The position numbers were made by a program, and so were the translations under genes. The notes under the pieces are model-generated. The model worked only from the letters and a program-made list of their open reading frames with translations. It searched no databases and was not told where the DNA came from. This document shows, in pieces, positions 34,050-45,444 of a stretch of 64,000 bases of DNA. Positions within the stretch are counted from its first letter, which is position 1, and the number at the start of each line of letters is the position of its first letter. The stretch is from Strobilurus pachycystidiatus (Eukaryota; Basidiomycota; Agaricomycetes; Agaricales; Physalacriaceae). The stretch lies in NCBI GenBank assembly GCA_019915135.1, contig JAHLMK010000001.1, positions 2,356,001 to 2,420,000 on the forward strand, written 5' to 3'.

Positions 34050-37000
34050 CTATTGTTTCTTCCTCCTTGACCTAGTATTCTTCGCAGGCTCTACTGGAGC
34101 AATCTGTTCGAGGTCACTATCGTAGACAATCTTCTTGACGATCACGTTCTCGGGAATTATATCTTGCAGCGGTGGAACCTTCTCATCAACGATGTTCCCG
34201 AGTCTATCTAGGTGCAAGGACTAGGAGGTCATTGAGCAATTTTGTTGGACTTGTGAACATAGATCAACCCACTTTCGCTGCAGGTGCTAAGCAGCTTTTA
34301 CCCGCCGTAGCATCCCTCTTAACTTTGAGATCGTGCAACTGGATTTCGTCCATGTAGACTGATGTGGAAAGTCCTCTGTCCCACTTGACGCCTTTGGATT
34401 CCCTGACACCAATTTCCTCGCCACCAAGACGGACCCTCTTCGAGGGCGGTGGCCGTTCGGGCGTGACGTAGTCTTCCTCGTCTCCCGGGCCTCTTCGATG
34501 GCGAAGAGGACTGCCGTTTGCGTCCGCACCCCATCCATCATCATCATCCTCACCATTGGGCTGCACGGGCGTCGAGTTTCCCTCCTCCCCTTCAACAGGT
34601 GTTGACGCTGCCGAGCGTTGTGCGCGCCTCTCGGCCCGTTGCGACCTCAGCTGTCCACGCTCCTCCTGCTCCTTCTGGGACCTCGTCTTGACCTTCATCA
34701 CCGGACTTTCTGGCCGTAGACCCTCCTTCCTGATCACCTCTATCTCCAACTTTGCAGCCTGATACGCCTCGTTCTTCGTGGTGTTCGTCTTCGTCATCGT
34801 CATCCACGCAGAAGGAGTAAACCCAAGAAAGAGATTGGCCTCGGTCCGGACGGTTGGCGGTTTGCGTTGCCGAGGCGGTGGAGGCGGAGGTTTGGGGAAC
34901 AAGTCGATACCAGATGCTATGGCACGGCGCGTCCTGGTGGTTCTGCGAATAGGCGAACCCTCATCAGCCGCGGTCATCGAAGGTGGTTCCACAACAGACG
35001 TTTGTGCTGTAGACGCATTGTGGAGAGCGGAAGTACCAGATATGGCAGGCGGTACTGCCAATGGCAGAGGATCAGTCACTTTTGCTTCGGAGACCTCTTC
35101 AACAGGACGTGGAAGCGATCGCAGAGGCTTTGTTGGACTACTCGGAACGGGTCGTATGGAGCGAATCTTAACAGGAGAAGTAGATTGCTCAAGACTACTG
35201 TGCTTGCGTTTCAAATTCGTCGCTCCAATCTCTACTGTCGGCTTCAGCTTCGATTGCTCTGGCTTCGGTACCTAGAAAAAAAACCGTCAGACGAGAAAAA
35301 CGATGAGAGATGCAATTGCCTACTGAGATAGCGGGAATATCAACTTGTCGCATAGGAAGCCTCGATTTGTTGATGTTCATAGTCGGCGCTGGCCTAGAGT
35401 ATGGTTTCAAGCGGGGTATTTTACTTGAGGATGAACCTTGGCGTAAAGTGGACTTGGCTAGGGCACTGGTGGATGGTTGCATCACAGATTCGCCCTTGGC
35501 CGACGTTGAATTAAAGGAGGCTGGTGGGGTGGTGGAAGGTTGAACTTGTGACGGTAGCTCCTCGTCCTCTGGGATAGAAGATGGTATCCGAGATGGAGTG
35601 GATACCAAGGGGAAAGGTAGGCGATGCGATATAGAGGGTTCAGCAGAACCACTTCGAGAAGCCACCTTCGGCCTTGAGTTGGATAGAGGCTCCACTGATC
35701 TGCTGCGCGAAGGCGAAGAGACAGGTGTTAGCTTGTCTAAACCTGGAAGCTTCAAAGTTCCTCGGGGGGCCGACAAATCAGCAGCAGGTACCCGCCGAGC
35801 AGGACTGTCTGAAGCTGGGATATTGAGCGAAAAAATGTCGTTATTCAGAGGTTTGGAAGGTGAACGCCGTCCTTGAGCGATAGCTTCTTCTATCGGTACC
35901 CGACGCGCCGGAGACTGAATCGGGTCATCGCGAACATTGAGTGCGAAAGAAGACGTAGACGCGCCACGCTTTGGACTAGGAGAGCGCATAGGGCTTCGTA
36001 TAGGCATCCTCTGCGGGCCAGCGAGAGAATCGGACGATGGGAGACGAAAGAATGGTGAGGGGCGCGTAGGCTTCGAATGATTAACGTCTGACAGAGTCAC
36101 TGGCAAGTTATCCAACAAGCCATGGGCACCAGGCGACAATGAGTCCAACTGCCGTCTGTACGAACGTGACATTTCCTTGTACTGTGCTCGTGAAGGAGAT
36201 ACCTCACGACGAGGGCTATCGTACCCGGGACGCGGCGTTGCGTCGCAATCCGGAGCTGCCTTGCCCTTCCCCTTCTTATTAGGACTGGGCGTGGACTCTA
36301 GGCGCGCAGGAGTAGGGACCAAACTTCGGCGCGGCCGGGTAGACCTCCTCACAGGAGTTTCCAGCTCCACGTCAGGCGGCGACGGTAGTTTGCTGGAGGA
36401 AGGCATTGGAGAATTCGGAATCAGGATCTCGGCAACATCCGCCTCTTCGTCTGTAGTGTCGAGTTCGTCCTGAGGAGGTTTGGGCTGGGGTGGAGTAGGT
36501 TCACTAGGCTGAGAGGGAGCTGGAGATAGTGCTGGCAATGGGGTAGTAGATTCAAAAGCAGCGGCCATCTCAGGAGCAGGAGAGGCAGACGAAGATACCA
36601 GAGCCTCATGGGTGTCGGACTCTTCCTCTGTCGATGACGTTCGGTCGGGGTAGAACTTGAGCTCCTGAACCCTAAAAGGCATGGGATGGTGGATAGTGGA
36701 GTCCGGAGGGGGAGATATACGCAGTGTCGGCATGCCTGATGGACTGACAGTACCCACGGAGGGCTGCTCGTGGACATCGCTCGTGGTGGGCAAGGGCGTT
36801 GTGTTCTCAGACGACCTGGCATAATCAGGCGACTGCGGCGGTGGAGAAGGATTGGACTGAGATCGCATGATTCGAGACGCAAGCACGGAGGAAGGTTCTG
36901 GATGAGATGTAGGTAAACAGAAAATTGCAGGCAGGTGTTTGCCACGCACCATCGCTGCCTTGGTCGTTGTCCGGCGTGACAGGACGCGATTCCAGGTCGT

Positions 37001-37172
37001 CGTTCTCGCCATTTTCCGCCGCGTCCAAGACTGACGGCAGGATGGGGGTCGGCTGCGGACTCGAGAACCTGGGGGAGCGCCTAAGTGGTGACGGTGATGG
37101 CGGTAGTGGTATAGCGCCATTCTCGGCCGCGAGTTGCGCGCGCTGAGGCGTAAGCAGATTATTACCCTCCAT
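34050..37172 (-). CDS. large disordered Ser/Pro-rich nuclear protein
   Basis: Exons 37172-36950, 36897-35324, 35271-34273 and 34220-34050 join in phase to about 988 residues. Nearly all of it is low-complexity: many SP and TP sites (LRRSPRFSSPQPTPILPS, SPMRSPSPKRG), basic patches (RRSTRPRRSLV, KRKHSSLEQ, NTRSRRKKQ) and acidic runs (ENGENDDLESR, GEDDDDGWGAD). A motif SPARRVP occurs twice about 40 residues apart. More ordered parts are LFLGFTPSAWMTMTKTNTTK with the helix after it, and the C-terminal KKIVYDSDLEQIAPVEP. This composition suggests a chromatin or spindle protein phosphorylated by CDKs, but no known domain is visible and I do not recognise the family. Confidence 0.75.
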
Positions 37173-37399
37173 GAGAGCGGTCTGGGTATCCAGAACGGTG
37201 GCGCGACAGAACAAATCCCGATGTTGAACGTAACAGTTCAAGATTCAACCTGGCTGACGCGGTGCACGTGATTTGATTTGTCTCTTTCTCTCCCGAACCA
37301 ACACCTCTCCACAAATGAGTCAAAAGCTACGGAACGTATTCTATTGGGTTTGGCACAGAGGTCGCGGCGAAAAAAGGTATATCCCTACCCACTACCAAT

Positions 37400-39138
37400 T
37401 CACCGCCTCCTGTTGCCGCCATCGCGACTGTCTGCGACCTGCGGAGAAGAGCTGTGATGAGAGTCCCAGTATCCATTGTTCTTCCCGCCAACGCGATCCG
37501 ATGTTGTTCCACGAGAAGATCCATGTATGGAATATGAACCCGAAGAACTAGGCACCTTATTGAAGGTCTTTTGATGTCTGTCGCCACTCGTCTCATTCCT
37601 GCCCGCCTTGACTGTTCCGCTTGAGCCAGCCCCGTTCGTTTGGAGCGCAGAACCCCGTTCCCAGGCTGGAGCGGCGCCTGGTAGAGGCTGAGTGTGGATC
37701 AAGGACTTCAACTTAAGTTGTTGTCAGTACTAGTATCTCCGTCTCCTTATTCTTGATAACACACACCTCATCATTTTCCTTCGTCAAGATGTTGATAGAA
37801 GTCAACTGTTGCTCGAGTTTCAATTGCATCTCTTGCAATTTCTCATCCGTGGATGTCCTCCGAGACGACCCGTGGTCATGAAGTTTGAATCGCTTGTCCG
37901 AACCGGGCCTATCTTCGTCGTCCTCCCTATGTCTTTTAGACAGGTCGGAGGTACTAGCAGCGCCTCTGGGAAATTTGGTGTGTGATCCTGGCGCCTGCGC
38001 GATAGCGGCATTGACTGCAGTGGCAGCTTCTGTTCTTAACGCCACAAGCGCATGCTGGAGCGACGAATCAATGACCTTCCCGACCTCCTTGGTGACAGCC
38101 AGGAAGATCTCCTGCCAGACCTGCCCAACCGCATTGAGACCTTGGTCCAGGCGATTCTTCGTCTGTGCGTGATTGAGTAGTATCTCTGCGAGGTTGGGCG
38201 CGACAGCAGCAGCAGCTGAATTGGAGACCTTTGCGAGTGTCGTCGAAATTTCCGTGTACGTCTCAAGTTTCTTTTCTTGTCGGTCATACTCAGATGTCAT
38301 TTCAAGGACGTTGCTTGAGATCCTGTTGTGTGAGACACTGCTTTAGACTCATCACAAACCGAAGTGCGCCTGCGAATCTTACTTGGCAAGACCACGAAAC
38401 AATTCAACCATCTTCTTGGAGGCTTCGTGCGACATGGGAAGACTGGCCGCTTGTGCAGTCATCGCTGTCAGCATGCTTTGATCCAGTAGCCCATTTAGTG
38501 GCGAAGGATTATTGTGCACAACAGGTTGAATAGGTGTGTGCTGCATCGGCGTCGTACGTCAACTTGTGGTCCAGATAGTACACAGGAGCTTACCATTGTG
38601 TTGCCTTGATCAGCAGGCTTCACACGCTCGACGAGTCGCGCACGGTCGGTCGTGGTCGGTCGTGGGGTGGAACGCCCTTTGATAGACGCTGTAGGAGACT
38701 GGTGTCTCCAATTCCCCGAATGATTGTCCTTGTCAGACTCGCGCCGTGAGAGGCGAGCGAGTATGCTGCTGTCGTCGCCCTCGTCCTCCTGCTTGCACGT
38801 CCGGAACAGATCTTGTTGGGGCAACAGTGGCGGGCCGTAACGAGACCTTGGAGGCGACGTCGCGTCTCTTTTGTTACCTGGACCTTCCGATTTCTTGCTT
38901 GAGGGATAAGCTTTGAGCTGCGTACTATATTTGCGCCCAGGCCAGTTCGAATCAGTAGGATGCACGAAGCTAGTGAATACAAATAAGTAGCATCGTGTCC
39001 GGGAAAGCTGCCGATAAGGATATCTTACCGACAATGCTCTCCCTCTCTGCAGCTTGGGCTCAATGGATTCCCGTCATCGTCAAAGTACTGCAAAAATGAG
39101 CGGGTTTCAAGAGAAGCAGGAAGGGACAGACTCGACAT
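37400..39138 (-). CDS. CCCH-like zinc-finger coiled-coil protein
   Basis: Exons 39138-39029, 38969-38594, 38540-38383, 38322-37767 and 37711-37400 join in phase to about 503 residues. Near the N-terminus, SCREGEHCRFVHP matches the C-x5-C-x3-H part of a CCCH finger, but the usual first cysteine about 8 residues earlier is missing (FLQYFDDDGNPLSPS instead). A basic Ser/Arg-rich stretch follows, then a helical part (LTAMTAQAASLPMSHEASKK, TYTEISTTLAKVSNSAAAAV, KEVGKVIDSSLQHALVALRT), a nuclear signal (KRHREDDEDRPGSDKRFK) and a coiled coil (EKLQEMQLKLEQQLTSINIL). The tail is Ser/Gly-rich. It is probably nuclear; RNA binding is possible if the finger folds. Confidence 0.75.
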
Positions 39139-39824
39139 TGGTACTTCTTGTACATGCCCTTGTTATTTCCTGTCATCTTGGACCGGGTTCGCCAGATATG
39201 AGAAAGAGGGTAAAGCTTGTTAGATGGCGGTCGGAAGGCAAAGAGACTCTCCACAGAAGCGCACACCCAGATGAACGTGACCTTCTGTGACCAATCTGAC
39301 AGCTTCTCTCCTTGCAAGACGAGCCATACCACGCGACGAACGCAGAGAAATGCGTGCAGTTTTCATTGAATGGCATGCCACGCTTATCGATGAGGAATCT
39401 AGGTGATATATGTCGCTGGCGCGTCGCGGCAGCTCTCCATCACGTTTCAAGTCCAGTACTCGGCTTAAGTATGGCTGGCGCCTGGCGGGAAGTCCAACTT
39501 CAAGGATGGCGACCCCCGGTCCGCCGATCGCATGGTCACCCGTTCGATCCATGATCATGACCGTCAGTATATACCACACATCTTTCGAGGGAGTGTGTTC
39601 TGAGTAACATGGACCCGGAGTGAGGTATATATATGTATCTTATATTCTATGGCACTCTAACTTTATATCCAACATATGCCATTGCATGGGAAACGGAACC
39701 GGTACTACATTACAGTGGCCTTCCCAATTCGGAAGTCGACCGATTGTTCACTGATCGGGTCCGCCTGGGATCTAAGTCTTGCTTGCCTCATAACCATCAC
39801 TCTCTTGCCTGCTCTCAGGCAACG
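39139..39824. other. intergenic with an unassigned minus-strand frame
   Basis: The minus strand from about 39550 to 39400 reads MDRTGDHAIGGPGVAILEVG and could be an upstream exon or a separate small gene, but no splice join works. A TATA-rich run (tatatatatg at 39626-39635) lies about 190 bp before the ATG at 39825. Confidence 0.35.
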
Positions 39825-42665
39825 ATGCCTGAAGTCAAGGAGGGAGTAGTCTCAGCTGCTGTGGCTGACCACTTTGTCCAGGACATGGTCAATCTTGACC
39901 AAGATCTCACTGTAACTGATATCTATATAGATCCTACTGCTAAAGAACAAGCAGCTGCTCTGGAGGAGGCAACGATGATGCAGCGCCAGTGTGCAGCAAC
40001 CACATCTACAGCTGCCTCAACCTCCTCCGCTCCTCTTGACTCCTCCTCCTCCTCCTCTCCTCTTGACATCTCCGCTCCTCTCAACGCGTCAGACAGCTTG
40101 GCCCTGTCATCGTCTAACTGACGTCGGCACCAACGCATTAGCAACCGCGTCTTCGGCTGACGTCGGCGCCAACTCATTAGCAACCGGCGCCACCGGCGCC
40201 AGCGCGTTAGACGCGTCGTTGTTGTCATCATCATCTTATCCTGCCGCTTCCGGTCTTCCTTATGCTATTCAACCTGGCTGTCTGGTTGAGCGTGGTCCTT
40301 TGAATAGTCAAAAACCCGTCTACCCGCCTCAACTGGGATCTACGTCAATTGTAGCCGCCGAACTCTGCCTGAAGAAGGTCCATCCAAATCCACGGAACGT
40401 CATCCTGGAATTTCTTCAGAAATCAAATGGCCAACCGCTATGGCTTCAGGTATGTTAACCCTTGTATCTTGGCGTGCGCTACTACTCATGTGTATCATGC
40501 TCATGCTAGATTCAGCTTCTGACACACACCTTCGTGCAGGTATACTCCAGAGAGGACTGGGATGATGCAATCAGCCTTATCACCGCTGAACAGCGCGGAT
40601 TTTGCGTTGGGCTTGCCTTGACGTTCAAGGCTCCCTGGGTTATGGTGTTCTGTACATATGATAATGTGTTCACGGTATGTCCATCACCCACTGTTAAGAC
40701 AGGAGCTTACCCTTTCTAATCGTAGCCTATCTACAAGCGTCTGCGGAAGCAGCTGCCTGCTCAACACATTGACGTCGTCACCAACTTTACGCGCTTTGTT
40801 GAGTCGGTAGTCTGGTGGGCCCATTGCAACTTGTTCTCTCAGAAGTAACCCTCCGAAAGACTCTGTATTTCCCAAGAAGAGAATGGCAGCAAGAACCCGA
40901 CTTGCAATTCACGCCATCCGCAGCAGTGCAGATATCTGGCCAGGTGTTGGTGTCTATATGGCCACCGAGCTCATGTTCATGGCAGGCAAGTCAACACATT
41001 CACGTCGTTCTCTGTTTGTTCTGATGATACATGACTCAGGCTTGTCGCCTCATCTAACTGAGGGCAAAGTGTTTGATAATCCGTCACGATTTGCAAGGCT
41101 CATTGAAGCGTATTATACTTATGTCAAAGATGCTCAGACGGAGAGTTGGTACGAGTCCAGTTGGCGCTGTTTCTTTGCTCCTTTTTGTAGCTGATACACT
41201 GATACACACCTTACAGGAACTTTATCTCTAGACACCTACATGGGTCGTACTTCCTCTCACTGAAAAACATTGAACGACTACAATATGCTGATCAACTCTA
41301 TGTATATGGTAAAGACCGTGTTTATATGCCTCAGCGCATGAAGGAGACGTACGAGGAGGGACAGGTGAGTGTCTGTCATGCCATGGATACAATGTATGCC
41401 TGATAAGCATACCAGAGGCGTATTCTGTCATTTGAGGAAAATACGGTTTGGGTGCGCAAGGCCCAGAACGGATTGCTTGATACTTTCGAACCGAGCTTCA
41501 TCCGGGCGGGACTCGAGAAGAAGACTCACAACTTAGGCGGCCTCATCTTTGGCGCAGAACGCTGGAAGTCACTTGGTGGTAACGTCTGGGAGAAGGATAA
41601 TCTATTGCTCAGTTATTTCAAGCGTCGCCGTGCTGGCAGTATCAAGAATTTCTTCCAGGTCGCAAAGTCTAGTATTGGTAGCGACGAAACTTTTGTGACA
41701 ACCTCCGACTTCTCTCCCCTCTTCCTAGAGGGCAGGATGCTTAGGAAGACCTGGGTAACAACGCATTACTTCACGACCAAGTTCAAGGAAATGTGGGGAA
41801 TCCATCCTCCGTTTCCTTACTGGTCCACACCCGCGCATATTCCCCAATCAGTCCCGTATGTATTTCTCTTATGCCAGTGCTATCATTGCTGAATTACGCA
41901 CAGATACTCTCGTACAAGCGTTGCGGAGGGGTGACAGGACGAGAAAAAAAGCCGACTCTTCAAGACCATTGTGTTGGACACTGCGCTGTGGGCTGTAGGG
42001 CCAACGGATTACTGTGGCCTTGGTGTTGTTATCAATGGACGGTATGTGATACCACACTTTTGATCTGATACGGATACTGACTACTTTCTCCAGCGTGTTA
42101 GTCTGTCAAAAACGATCCGAGACACGAATACGACTCTTTTAAACTGGAGCAGGCTATCACTCGGCAAACTACGGCGGTGACGGGCGCAAACAAGAAGAAT
42201 CCCAAAGCAAAAATCTTTGTCAAATCGACCGCCGGCAGCGTTCCCCTCCACCCCGACTTCAATGGTACTGGCGATGCAGCAACCGAAGGCGACAACGGCA
42301 GAGAGGATACAGTCAAGATACCATTTGGAGACTCTGACAATGAGGATGAGAGAGACGCCAATGCCGGTAGTAGCGACTCTTCAATGTCTGTGGGGACCGG
42401 CTCTGTCCTACCCAACGAGAACGACGAGTTTTTTGATGCCGTAGTAGCCAGTACGCGCAGAAAGAAGCGGAAAAAGGTGGCTCAGGAAGTTATGTCATCA
42501 GATGCGGACGAGGCCAGCAAGCAAGGAGCAGGAGCAACATCGGTGTCATCCAAGTCTGCAAACTTGAAGCGGCGTCGGTATTCTGCCGACATGAAGCTTG
42601 CCTTGGGAATACCCCTGACTACTTATCGTAGCAGGGATGTTGATGCGTATATTTCTAGTGATTGA
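39825..42665 (+). pseudogene. probable degraded multi-exon gene of unknown family
   Basis: Long family-like stretches are present: MPEVKEGVVSAAVADHFVQD, ELCLKKVHPNPRNVILEFLQ, YSREDWDDAISLITAEQRGF, PIYKRLRKQLPAQHIDVVTN, SRHLHGSYFLSLKNIERLQY, FIRAGLEKKTHNLGGLIFGA, SRLFKTIVLDTALWAVGPTD and an acidic, Lys-rich tail ending DVDAYISSD. Introns at about 40450-40539 and 40676-40726 fit well. Three breaks remain: the frame changes near 40119 inside a Ser/Ala tract, an in-frame TGA sits at 41932-41934 (GAG GGG TGA CAG), and the frame changes again after the intron near 42110. Each could be a mis-modelled intron, but together they suggest decay or an unusual gene. There is no transposase motif and no long terminal repeats were seen. 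Confidence 0.5.
40118..40195 (+). repeat. two-copy tandem repeat, about 39 bp
   Basis: Two adjacent copies start ctgacgtcggc. The first (40118-40156) and second (40157-40195) differ at a few bases and encode related peptides (TDVGTNALATASS and ADVGANSLATGAT). The repeat sits exactly where the reading frame of the host gene breaks. Confidence 0.85.
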
Positions 42666-43576
42666 CGAATTGTTATATTAGTGCTCTCAACTATGCCTCC
42701 CATAGCCTTGAAATTGGCAAGAACTGTATTCCATGTCCTGTATCCCCAATGCTCAAACTCTCCAAAAGCTTGGGTGCAGTCCTTCGCAATGTGCGCAGGT
42801 TACCATCCGCCTTGTTCAAGTTCCAGCTTGACAAAACAAAGGAACACGAAAAGACTGCTTGGAACGCTTTTTGCGCAAGGACAGCTCGACCCTTCCCGCG
42901 GGTACGCAGGTCTCGGATTCACAGAATGCCCTTGTGAACAATGTATGTATGCTGGCCACCGCCCAGGCCATATTCCAGTCCCAGAACGGTCATGTAACAG
43001 GCGGAACTGGTGGTAGTATGAGAGCCGGATGAATGGGGGCTATTGGAGTGTTACGATGCATAGCTTGCTCCCTCCTGCTGTGCTGGAGATACTTATGATA
43101 TATACCGTGTATCCTACCTTTGTGTCACTTAGAACACTCTGCCTCGGTTTATATGGCAGGATCACGGTGGTGAGGTGGTGACATACCCTGATGAACGGGT
43201 ACTTCCAGCCAGCGTAATACTAACTCGGCTGGCACAAACAAGTTCTGTTGTGATACGTGATCGTTTTGTATTCTCTTCTCGCTCACACGCTCAATCCCAA
43301 GACCGGTCGTATCGTTATACTGTATAGCTGCTGATTGCGGCACCGTCCCAACTACGTCGCCCGGTCGCCGATTCGCACGTGGCCCCACACTCGCTTCCGG
43401 TACTCAGTACAGTGTAACTGTTTCCATGCTTAGTATGATTGATGCATGTTGGCATCAATAGAGTCAGCTGGGCATCGTTTCAGGGATACAACCCCAAAGA
43501 CATCTAAGTAGTATCTAATCGAGTTGCGCTGAGTACGGTAACGTACTACTCGCTCCCAATCCCTAGTCGCCCCATC
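42666..43576. other. intergenic, no gene supported
   Basis: Open frames on both strands (plus 42681-43016, minus 43388-43149) look protein-like in parts but none can be joined or recognised. It could hold further remains of the degraded gene upstream. Confidence 0.35.
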
Positions 43577-45382
43577 ATGTCGAGCGCAGGCATGCTTGAG
43601 TTCCCGCCTCTCTTGGCTCTTGTGCTCGGTCTCACCGCCCTCACTTACATCTTCGCACCGAACCACGTTTCCTCGATCGTCATATATCCCAAGTCACCCA
43701 CCAACGTCATTTTGAAAACCGCTGATGATAAGGAACGAAAGAGTGTTAGCATCGAAGAGGCCATTAAGACCAAGTGCAAGAGCTTGTACAATAAGTACAG
43801 CTCTCCTTGGTGGCTCTTCAAGTGAGTGATAACTTCCAATCTCCAGCTGCTGCCTTTACTGATCGTTATCCAGTGGTCACCTTCAGACGGCCTATTGCAT
43901 CGCGGGCGATTTTACAAGGGTGGACCCGATGAAGTACAGACGGTACATTCAGCCACCGCGTCAAGTGGGACCGTACTGATGATGATCGTACTCATTCAGG
44001 CAGCTCCTGCGCCTAACCGACCATGGAACCATGTATGTGTCAGGGCTTCTGCGATTGCCGAACTCTCAATACAGTTTCCTATAGCGGACTTGACTTCGCA
44101 CCAATCGATGACTCCCATTTGAGGGACGACGCACCGATCGTTGTCGTGCAGCATGGCTTGACTGGCGGTAATGCTTATTCACGGTCGAGTGTTTTGTCCC
44201 CGATCTCATCAGTCTTCTAGGCTCTTATGAACCGGTAATGCCTACTAGGGCATGGTGTTTTGTCCCCGATCTCATCAACCTTCTAGTATGTCAGAGCCAT
44301 CCTACGTCCAGTCTGCACTCCCGTCGAAGAAGGTGGTCTCGGCTACCGTGCTGTAGTCGTCAATTTCCGGGGTTGTACGTGCTCTATATGAATCAGAACC
44401 TGTGGACAACCGCTAACAGCGTAGCAGGCGCCGGAGTTCCCGTCACGACTTCTAGACTGTTTACAGCTGGAGGAACAGACGATCTCCGTCAGGCGTTGAT
44501 GTACATCTCAAGGCTGTATCCTGACGCCCCCTTGCTGGGGCTGGGGTTCTCTCTCGGTGCCAATGTATTGACTCGGTACCTAGCGGAAGAAGGAATGAGC
44601 TCGAAGTTAAACTCGGCCTGCATATTAGCATGCGTAAGTCCTCGTCGCACTGTCCCCTTCACTTCCACCGTTAATGCATCACATAGCCATGGGACCTGCT
44701 CTTGAATGATCAGATGTATGTCGCGCACTGGCCCTCGTCTGACAAGTACTGAAGACATTCTAGACTCGAGTCTAACTGGATCTCGAGAGAATTATACTCA
44801 AAGGGGATGGGGGCCAACCTTTGTGCTCTTGTGAGACGCCACCGCGACGCGTTGATGCACGAGCCTACTCCTTGGTTCGCCGAAGCGGTCTTCGATCTTT
44901 TGAAAGTCAAGAAGCCAACGATGCGGGAATGGCACCAGAAATATGGTCGTTTCGACGGCGTTGCCCCGCTTTTCCCATTCGCTTCCGCGTTGGATTACTA
45001 TAAGGGCATGTCTTGCGTCTCAGTTATTGGTGATGTCGAGGTCCCATTTCTGTCGATCAATGCTCTCGACGACCCTATCGTCCAACACGTTCCTCTGCAC
45101 GGAGGAAACAGCAAAGTCGTGATGGCGCTGACTCCGGGCGGAGGACATCTCGGTTGGTTCCAAGGACAATCAAAGAGGTGGACGACTAGGCCTGTATTGG
45201 AATGGCTGCAAATGGTAGCGGAGAACATCGAGGACGCCAATCGGACGCCGCGAGCCTTGTTCGTAGACTCGGATGGTTGGATCAGAGAACATGGCAGCAA
45301 GGGCTTAGGCTGTATTCCCATCGAGGGCGGAGGAATTGTTGATGGTACTAGGGGTGAAGAAGGCACTCTGCAAGGCTTGTAA
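43577..45382 (+). CDS. alpha/beta hydrolase, YheT/EMB8/ABHD1-3 family
   Basis: About ten exons. The N-terminus has one membrane span (FPPLLALVLGLTALTYIFAP). Joined exons give WWLFNGHLQTAYCIAGDFTR, FAPIDDSHLRDDAPIVVVQH, GLTGGSYEPYVRAIL, YRAVVVNFRGCAGVPVTTSR and LLGLGFSLGANVLTRYLAEE. The catalytic Ser is in GFSLG, the Asp in INALDDPIV and the His in PGGGHLGWFQ. NGHLQT and the RGC-AG block are family hallmarks. Yeast relatives (Eht1, Eeb1, Ymr210w) are ester synthases or acylglycerol lipases, and the animal ones act on phospholipids. It is probably on the ER or lipid droplets. Two neighbouring introns are nearly identical (see the repeat entry). Confidence 0.92.
44168..44286 (+). repeat. twin introns around a 14-nt micro-exon
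   Basis: Intron A (44168-44220, 53 bp) and intron B (44235-44286, 52 bp) both begin gtaatgc, share a 23-nt identical core (44189-44211 and 44255-44277, starting gtgttttgtcc and ending ctcatca) and both end cttctag. Only the stretch after the donor differs. Between them is a 14-nt exon (44221-44234) that encodes SYEP and is needed to rebuild the conserved GLTGGSYEPYVRAIL segment, so both introns must be spliced. Confidence 0.9.
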
Positions 45383-45444
45383 GAATGTTGTTGTACAAGA
45401 GCTGTAGATACAATTCTGGTGTGTAACATTTGATTCAACTTGAG

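Noticed and set aside
34867..35331. 154-residue plus-strand frame
   Set aside because: It is a shadow of the disordered nuclear-protein gene; the low-complexity DNA keeps several frames open.
38639..38664. Direct repeat cggtcgtggt in the CCCH-like gene
   Set aside because: It encodes a short Arg/Thr/Pro run within a fully supported exon and has no sign of separate function.
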